A stretch of 10,723 nt of DNA from Zoogloeaceae bacterium. Its GTDB lineage: Bacteria; Pseudomonadota; Gammaproteobacteria; Burkholderiales; Rhodocyclaceae. The notes below the pieces were generated by a model. It saw only the letters and a program-made list of their open reading frames with translations. It was not told where the DNA came from and did not search any database. Location: contig SSSX01000388.1 of NCBI GenBank assembly GCA_015657735.1, positions 1 through 10,723 on the forward strand. The letters are read 5' to 3'. Made by a program: the position numbers and the translations under genes. Below are positions 6,311 to 10,723 of the stretch, one piece after another; position 1 is the stretch's first letter; each line of letters opens with the position of its first letter.

Positions 6311-8188
6311 ATGCATAACCCCGATCACGACAACAAGCACTCCAGCCTCGCTGGCCTGGCCCTGGCGGCCCTCGGCGTGGTGTATGGCGATATCGGCACC
6401 AGCCCGCTCTACGCCTTCAAGGAGGCGTTTGCCGGCGCCCACGGCATCGACCCCAGCGAGGCCCACGTGCTGGCCACGCTGTCGGCCTTCTTCTGGGCGG
6501 TGCTGGTCATCGTCTCGCTGAAGTACGTGTGGGTCGTGCTGCGCTTCGACAACGAAGGGGAGGGCGGCGTGCTGGCCCTGACCGCGCTCGCCCACCGCGT
6601 GTCGAGCAGCCCGCGCTGGGGCATGCTGGCGATCGGCGGCGGCATCTTCGCCGCCGCGCTGTTCTATGGCGACGCGATCATCACGCCGGCGATCTCGGTG
6701 CTGTCGGCGATGGAGGGCATCAGCATCGCCATGCCGAACCTGGAACGTTTCGTGGTGCCGGTCACGGTCGGCATTCTGGTCGGCCTGTTCATGATCCAGA
6801 AACACGGCACCGGCCAGGTCGGGCGCTTCTTCGGGCCGGTCACGGTGCTGTGGTTCGTTACGCTGGCGGCGATGGGCATCGCCAGCATCGCGCGGACGCC
6901 GGAAGTGCTGCGCGCCATCGATCCGCGCTACGCGATCGCGTTCGCCGTCGAAACGCCGCATCTCGCCTTCGTGCTGCTGTCGGCGGTGTTCCTGTCGCTG
7001 ACCGGTGGCGAAGCCCTGTACGCCGACATGGGGCACTTCGGCGCGCGGCCGGTGCGTCTGGCGTGGTACGGGCTGGTGTGGCCGGCGCTGGTGCTCAACT
7101 ACTTCGGGCAGGGCGCGCTGGTGCTGCGCGAGCCGGTGGCGATCGAAAACCCGTTCTACCTGCTGGCACCGGACTGGTTCCAGCTGCCGCTGGTCGGGCT
7201 GGCGACGCTGGCGACGGTCATCGCCTCGCAGGCGACCATCACCGGCGCCTATTCGATGACGCTGCAGGCCACCCGGCTCGGCTACCTGCCGCGCCTGCGC
7301 ATCCTCCACACCTCGGATACCGAGCGCGGCCAGATCTACGTGCCCAGCGTGAACTGGCTGATGCTGGTGTCGGTGATCGTGCTGGTGCTCCAGTTCCGCT
7401 CGTCGGGCGCGCTGGCCGCGGCCTACGGCATCGCCGTGTCGGGCACGATGATCATCACGACGCTGCTGACGGCCTTCATCCTGCTGATGGCCGAAGACCG
7501 GCTGCGCATCGGCCTGCTGGCGGCGCTGGCGGTTTTCGGCCTGCTCGAAATGCTGTTCTTCAGTTCCAACCTGACCAAGCTCGGCGAAGGCGGCTGGCTG
7601 CCGATGGCGCTCGGCGCCGGCATCTTCCTGATGCTGACCACCTGGAAGGAGGGCAGCCGGCTGCTCGCCAGCCAGCGCGGCCAGATCGACGTGCCGATGG
7701 ACGGCTTCGTCAAGAGCCCGCTGCCCGACGTGCCGCATGTTTTCGGCACCGCGGTCTACCTCACCTCCGAGCCGTCCCTGGTGCCCAGCGCGCTGTTCCA
7801 CAACCTCAAGCACTACAAGGTGATGCACGAGCGCACCGTCTTCCTGCACGTGGTGAACGAAGACGTGCCGCGCATCGACAACGACGACCGCGTCGACGTC
7901 ACCCAGCTGGGGCCGGGCATCTACAACGTCGATGCGCGCTTCGGCTTTCGCGAGGAACCGGACGTGCCGGCCGCGCTGGCGCTGGCCGCCAAGTACGGGC
8001 TCGAACTCGAGCCGATGACCACTACCTACTTCGTGGCCCGCTCGAGCATCGTCGACGGACCCGGCCAGATGCCCCACTGGCGCTGCAACCTGTTCGCCTG
8101 GATGATGCGCCAGTCGGAGGGCGCGGCGACCTACTTCAAGCTGCCGGCCAACCAGGTGGTCGAGCTCGGCACCCAGGTGATGCTGTGA
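6311..8188 (+). CDS. kup: Kup low-affinity potassium transporter
   Basis: An inner-membrane K+ uptake protein of the KUP/HAK/KT family, a K+/H+ symporter with about 12 transmembrane helices and a cytoplasmic C-terminal domain of roughly 150-180 residues. The 625 residues compare with 622 in E. coli Kup and are similar throughout. Signatures: GVVYGDIGTSPLYAF (22-36) with D27 in helix 1; FYGDAIITPAISVLSAMEG (118-136) with D121 where E. coli has Glu; TGGEALYADMGHF (231-243) with acidic E234 and D239; ATVIASQATITGAYS; and the C-terminal LFHNLKHYKVMHERTVFL and VVELGTQVML ends. ATG 6311 has GGAG 6 nt upstream. It is the third gene of a kdpD-kdpE-kup unit, unlike E. coli, where kup is monocistronic and not KdpE-controlled. 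Followed by a GC-rich hairpin. Confidence 0.97.
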   Translation: MHNPDHDNKHSSLAGLALAALGVVYGDIGTSPLYAFKEAFAGAHGIDPSEAHVLATLSAFFWAVLVIVSLKYVWVVLRFDNEGEGGVLALTALAHRVSSSPRWGMLAIGGGIFAAALFYGDAIITPAISVLSAMEGISIAMPNLERFVVPVTVGILVGLFMIQKHGTGQVGRFFGPVTVLWFVTLAAMGIASIARTPEVLRAIDPRYAIAFAVETPHLAFVLLSAVFLSLTGGEALYADMGHFGARPVRLAWYGLVWPALVLNYFGQGALVLREPVAIENPFYLLAPDWFQLPLVGLATLATVIASQATITGAYSMTLQATRLGYLPRLRILHTSDTERGQIYVPSVNWLMLVSVIVLVLQFRSSGALAAAYGIAVSGTMIITTLLTAFILLMAEDRLRIGLLAALAVFGLLEMLFFSSNLTKLGEGGWLPMALGAGIFLMLTTWKEGSRLLASQRGQIDVPMDGFVKSPLPDVPHVFGTAVYLTSEPSLVPSALFHNLKHYKVMHERTVFLHVVNEDVPRIDNDDRVDVTQLGPGIYNVDARFGFREEPDVPAALALAAKYGLELEPMTTTYFVARSSIVDGPGQMPHWRCNLFAWMMRQSEGAATYFKLPANQVVELGTQVML

Positions 8189-8200
8189 ACGGTCGTTGAC

Positions 8201-8220
8201 CGCGCGGCACCGGCCGCGCG
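8201..8220 (+). other. Perfect 8-bp GC hairpin after kup
   Basis: CGCGCGGC-ACCG-GCCGCGCG forms an uninterrupted 8-bp all-GC stem with a 4-nt loop, 12 bp after the kup stop. A weaker 5-bp hairpin (CGGTC-GTT-GACCG, 8190-8202) abuts it. There is no T tract immediately afterwards, so it is not a classic intrinsic terminator. It may protect the 3' end of the mRNA or act as a partial transcription barrier between kup and the next gene pair. The rest of the 104-bp gap (8189-8292) shows no convincing promoter. Confidence 0.5.
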
Positions 8221-8292
8221 CCGGCGACGCTGCCGCGTCCGCCGTTTTGTAGTAGCCTTGCCGGCTTTGCAGTCGGACGTCGGTTTTTCGGT

Positions 8293-9006
8293 ATGGCGCG
8301 AGGGGTGCCGCGTACGGGTTTTCACACAGCCCGCTTCATTCGCGTTCTTGCTGAACGGGTCGATGGCGAGGTCGCCGGGTCGAAGCAGTCCTTCGCCGAA
8401 CGGCTCGGCGAGTGGCTCGATTTCAAGGACGCGATCTCGCTGTTCGCAGCCCTCAACGGCGGTGCCGCGCGGCCGGCCGGCGCCGGCGCGCTGGGCGAGG
8501 AGGTTCTGGGCGACGAATTCGCTCGCGTCCACGGCGCCCTGCGGGAATCGATCCTCAATCCCGGCCGTGCCGCGGCGAAGCCGCCCGCCGCGGATCTCCC
8601 GCCATCCGCCGACAGCGCGGCGGACTTCATTCCCTACCATCGGTATTACCTCGCCCACCAGCGCGACATGGGCGCCGCCATCGGCGTGCTGCGCGCCACC
8701 GCGCGGACGGCGCTGGCGGGCCGCTCGGCGGCCCTCGGGCGGCTGGCGGCGCTCGATGGCGTGCTCGAACAGGCGCTCGGCGCGCGCGAGCGCAGCCTGC
8801 TGGCGACGGTGCCGGTGCTGCTCGGCAAACGCTTCGCGCGGCTGCACCAGGCGCAGCGGCTGGCGCCGGACGATCCGGAGCCGTGGCAGGCGGCGTTCGG
8901 CCGCGACCTGCAGGCCGTGCTGCTGGCAGAGCTGGAGCTGCGCCTGCTGCCGGTCGTCGGACTGATGGCCGCCCTTGGCAACGAGCTTGAAAACTGGCAA
9001 CGATGA
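8293..9006 (+). CDS. DUF3348 family protein
   Basis: A conserved protein of unknown function recognised as DUF3348. The 237 residues contain no signal peptide or membrane helix, so it is probably cytoplasmic and mostly alpha-helical. Family-like segments are the N-terminal RTGFHTARFIRVLAE (7-21), the SFAERLGEWLDFKDAISLFAALNG region (33-56), and FIPYHRYYLAHQRDMGAAIG (112-131), followed by helices to the end. An Ala/Pro-rich linker (about 91-111) separates the two halves. ATG 8293 is chosen because family members start just before the RT(G/S)F segment; there is no good Shine-Dalgarno. Its stop overlaps the start of the DUF802 gene (ATGA), so the two are translationally coupled and probably act together. 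It may serve a membrane complex built by the DUF802 protein; no biochemical role is known to me. Confidence 0.85.
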   Translation: MARGVPRTGFHTARFIRVLAERVDGEVAGSKQSFAERLGEWLDFKDAISLFAALNGGAARPAGAGALGEEVLGDEFARVHGALRESILNPGRAAAKPPAADLPPSADSAADFIPYHRYYLAHQRDMGAAIGVLRATARTALAGRSAALGRLAALDGVLEQALGARERSLLATVPVLLGKRFARLHQAQRLAPDDPEPWQAAFGRDLQAVLLAELELRLLPVVGLMAALGNELENWQR

Positions 9007-10723
9007 ACAAAACGCATACAACCACCTGTCTGACGGCCTTTTTCGTGGGGCTGCTGGCGATCGGCTGGGTCGGCGCCGGCTATGTCGGCACCAGTCCGCT
9101 GGCGCTGGCCATGACCGCATTGATCGGCGCGGTGTATGTCGCGGGCGCCCTCGAACTGCGGCGGTTCAGCCGCGCGACGGACAGCCTGAGGCAGGCCCTG
9201 GCCGGCGTTCCCGACGCGTTGCCGGACCTCGGCGCGTGGCTCGCGCGGATCGACCCCGCGCTGCACAATCCGGTGCGCCTGCGCATCGAGGGCGAGCGCG
9301 TCGGCCTGCCCGGTCCGGCGATGACGCCGTATCTGGTCGGGCTGCTGGTGCTGCTGGGGATGCTCGGCACCTTCCTCGGCATGGTGGTCACCCTCAACGG
9401 CGCGGTCCTCGCGCTGGAGAGCACCACCGACCTGCAGACCATCCGCGCCGCGCTGGCCGCGCCGGTGAAAGGGCTCGGACTGGCTTTCGGCACCTCGGTC
9501 GCCGGCGTCGCCGCGTCGGCGATGCTCGGCCTGATGTCGGCGCTGTGCCGTCGCGACCGGCTGCAGGCCGGGCAACGGCTGGATTCGGGCATCGCCACCG
9601 CGCTGCGCGGCTTCTCGCTGACCCACCAGCGCCAGCAAACCTTCAAGGCGCTGCAGGCGCAGGCGCAGGTGCTGCCCGAGGTGGCGGAGCGCCTGCAGGC
9701 GATGATGGCGCAGCTCGAAAAGCACAGCCAGCTGCTCGCCGAGCGCCTGCTCGCCAACCAGGAAAACCACTACCGCGATGCCCGCGGCCTGTATTCCGAC
9801 CTCGCCGCGTCGGTCGACGCCTCCCTCAGGACGAGCCTCACCGAAAGCGCGCGTCTGGCCGGCGAGACGATCCGGCCGGCGGTCGAGGCCACGATGGACG
9901 GCCTCGACCGCCAGACGACTGCCCTGCACGCGCGCCTGGCCGACACCGTCGGCACCCAGCTCGACGGCCTCGCCGGACGCTTCGCGGCCACGGTGAGCAC
10001 GGTCGAGGACAGCTGGACGGCGGCGCTGGCCCGCCACGAACGCAGCAGTGAACATCTCGAACGCGGCCTGCAGACCGCGCTGACGGGCTACGCCGACAGC
10101 TTCGAGGCGCGCTCGGCGGCGCTGCTGGCCAGCGTCGGGCAGACCCATGCCGCGCTGCAGGCCGAGCTGGCGGGCAGCGTGACGGCGGTTGCGCGCGATG
10201 CGAGCCGGCTCCACACCGCGCTCGCCGACACGGTCGGGGCCCGCCTCGACGGCCTGGCGTCGCGTTTCGAGGGCGCCGTCACCCGCGTGGCGGACGGCTG
10301 GGACGACGCGCTGGCCCGCCACGCGCACAGCGCCGACACGCTGACCCGGGCCGCCGGCGAGGCGCTGGACGCCTCCGCCACCGGTTTCGAGACGCGCTCG
10401 GCCGCGCTGCTGGCCACCGTCACCGAGGCCCACGCGGCGTGGCGGGCGGACGCCGCCGCGCAGGACCGCCAGCGCCTGACGGAGATGAGCGGCACGCTGG
10501 CCGCGATGGCGGCGTCGCTGCAGCACGCATGGCAGGTGGCCGGCGACCGGACCCTCGCCGGGCAGGAGCGCCTGTGCCGGACGCTGGAGGAAACCGCCGG
10601 CGGCCTCGCCGCCGCGACCCAGGCTCAGGCCAGCCGGACCATCGCCGAAGTGACGCGGCTGATGGAGACGGCGGCCGAAGCCCCGCGCGCCGCCGCCGAG
10701 GTGATCGGCCGGCTGCGCCAGGA
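9003..10723 (+). CDS. DUF802 protein with MotA/ExbB/TolQ-like membrane core and long helical tail (3'-truncated)
   Basis: An inner-membrane protein open to the window edge; 573 residues are visible and no stop is reached. Predicted helices are about 9-25, 33-50, 108-131 and 156-180, with RR-rich loops after helices 2 and 4, giving N-in/C-in topology as in MotA. The segments GLLVLLGMLGTFLGMVVTL (113-131) and PVKGLGLAFGTSVAGVAASA (154-173) resemble the pore helices of the MotA/ExbB/TolQ/ZorA superfamily. From 181 onward the protein is a long Ala/Leu/Gln/Arg-rich predicted helical or coiled-coil tail containing two tandem 95-residue repeats with DUF802-type sequence (LADTVG..LDGLA.RF, W..ALARH, FE.RSAALLA.V). 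Start ATG 9003 overlaps the DUF3348 stop. I recall DUF802 genes being followed by OmpA-family (MotB-like) genes, which cannot be checked here. The motor function is inferred from architecture only. Confidence 0.88.
   Translation, partial: MNKTHTTTCLTAFFVGLLAIGWVGAGYVGTSPLALAMTALIGAVYVAGALELRRFSRATDSLRQALAGVPDALPDLGAWLARIDPALHNPVRLRIEGERVGLPGPAMTPYLVGLLVLLGMLGTFLGMVVTLNGAVLALESTTDLQTIRAALAAPVKGLGLAFGTSVAGVAASAMLGLMSALCRRDRLQAGQRLDSGIATALRGFSLTHQRQQTFKALQAQAQVLPEVAERLQAMMAQLEKHSQLLAERLLANQENHYRDARGLYSDLAASVDASLRTSLTESARLAGETIRPAVEATMDGLDRQTTALHARLADTVGTQLDGLAGRFAATVSTVEDSWTAALARHERSSEHLERGLQTALTGYADSFEARSAALLASVGQTHAALQAELAGSVTAVARDASRLHTALADTVGARLDGLASRFEGAVTRVADGWDDALARHAHSADTLTRAAGEALDASATGFETRSAALLATVTEAHAAWRADAAAQDRQRLTEMSGTLAAMAASLQHAWQVAGDRTLAGQERLCRTLEETAGGLAAATQAQASRTIAEVTRLMETAAEAPRAAAEVIGRLRQ
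9924..10442 (+). repeat. Two tandem 95-codon repeats in the DUF802 gene
   Basis: Residues 308-402 and 403-about 480 begin alike (LHARLADTVGTQLDGLAGRF versus LHTALADTVGARLDGLASRF) and stay in register through W..ALARH and FE.RSAALLA.V. The unit is 285 nt, with copies starting at 9924 and 10209. A weaker, shorter relative may begin at residue 263 (LYSDLAASVDASL). These are diverged protein repeats, not recent DNA duplications, and probably set the length of the cytoplasmic tail. Confidence 0.75.

Noticed and set aside
6113..8077. 654-codon open frame on the minus strand across kup
   Set aside because: It lies antisense to the unmistakable kup gene, and its translation is a low-complexity His/Arg/Gln/Asp-rich product typical of GC-rich shadow frames.
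8975..10051. Plus-strand frame of 358 codons overlapping the DUF802 gene
   Set aside because: Its product is Arg/Pro/Gly-rich without membrane segments, whereas the frame starting at 9003 gives a coherent four-helix protein open to the window edge.
8646..10526. 626-codon open frame on the minus strand across the DUF3348-DUF802 genes
   Set aside because: Shadow frame opposite two genes with family similarity and a clean ATGA overlap; the product is Arg/Gly/Gln-rich without recognisable domains.
1..10723. Mobile element, defence island or horizontally acquired segment
   Set aside because: No transposase, integrase, terminal repeats, tRNA or obvious composition shift; gene content is typical chromosomal metabolism and transport.

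Overview
The window is GC-rich, densely packed chromosomal DNA (nearly every intergenic gap is about 100 bp or less) that looks like core or near-core sequence of a betaproteobacterium. Three things suggest this: the strong GC bias at third codon positions, E. coli-like DmlA/KdpE/Kup proteins, and a DUF3348-DUF802 gene pair, a family I know mainly from Burkholderiales, Neisseriales and Xanthomonadales. The genus cannot be fixed from sequence alone. I see no IS element, phage gene, tRNA, rRNA or CRISPR array.

Layout. (1) 1-1797: two LysR-type regulators facing each other tail to tail, with 2 bp between their stop codons. The first is cut by the window edge. (2) 1798-1898: a divergent regulatory region with a LysR-type T-N11-A palindrome (ATTT-N11-AAAT) and CGTATTC direct repeats. 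(3) 1899-3957: a D-malate/tartrate dehydrogenase (dmlA) followed 13 bp later by an AEC-family permease, a small catabolic unit probably controlled by the divergent LysR protein. (4) 3958-4054: a short GC hairpin with a T tract, overlapping a sequence that resembles the E. coli KdpE operator. (5) 4055-8188: an apparent three-gene operon of a short KdpD-like kinase lacking the usual N-terminal KdpD/Usp half, a full-length KdpE regulator (GTGA overlap), and Kup, a constitutive-type K+ transporter in E. coli. No kdpFABC is present here. (6) 8293-10723: a DUF3348 gene overlapping (ATGA) a DUF802 gene that runs off the right edge.

How the genes may work together. D-malate enters through the AEC permease, is oxidised and decarboxylated by DmlA to pyruvate, and the LysR protein senses the substrate. 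The KdpD/KdpE pair appears wired to Kup rather than to the Kdp ATPase, which would put a transporter usually regarded as unregulated under K+-responsive control. The most intriguing part is the right end. The DUF802 protein has a MotA/ExbB/TolQ-like four-helix membrane core and then a helical tail of at least 390 residues with 95-residue repeats, an architecture resembling ZorA of the Zorya anti-phage system and other ion-driven rotary motors. The reading of the last gene pair as an uncharacterised motor-like system is inference.
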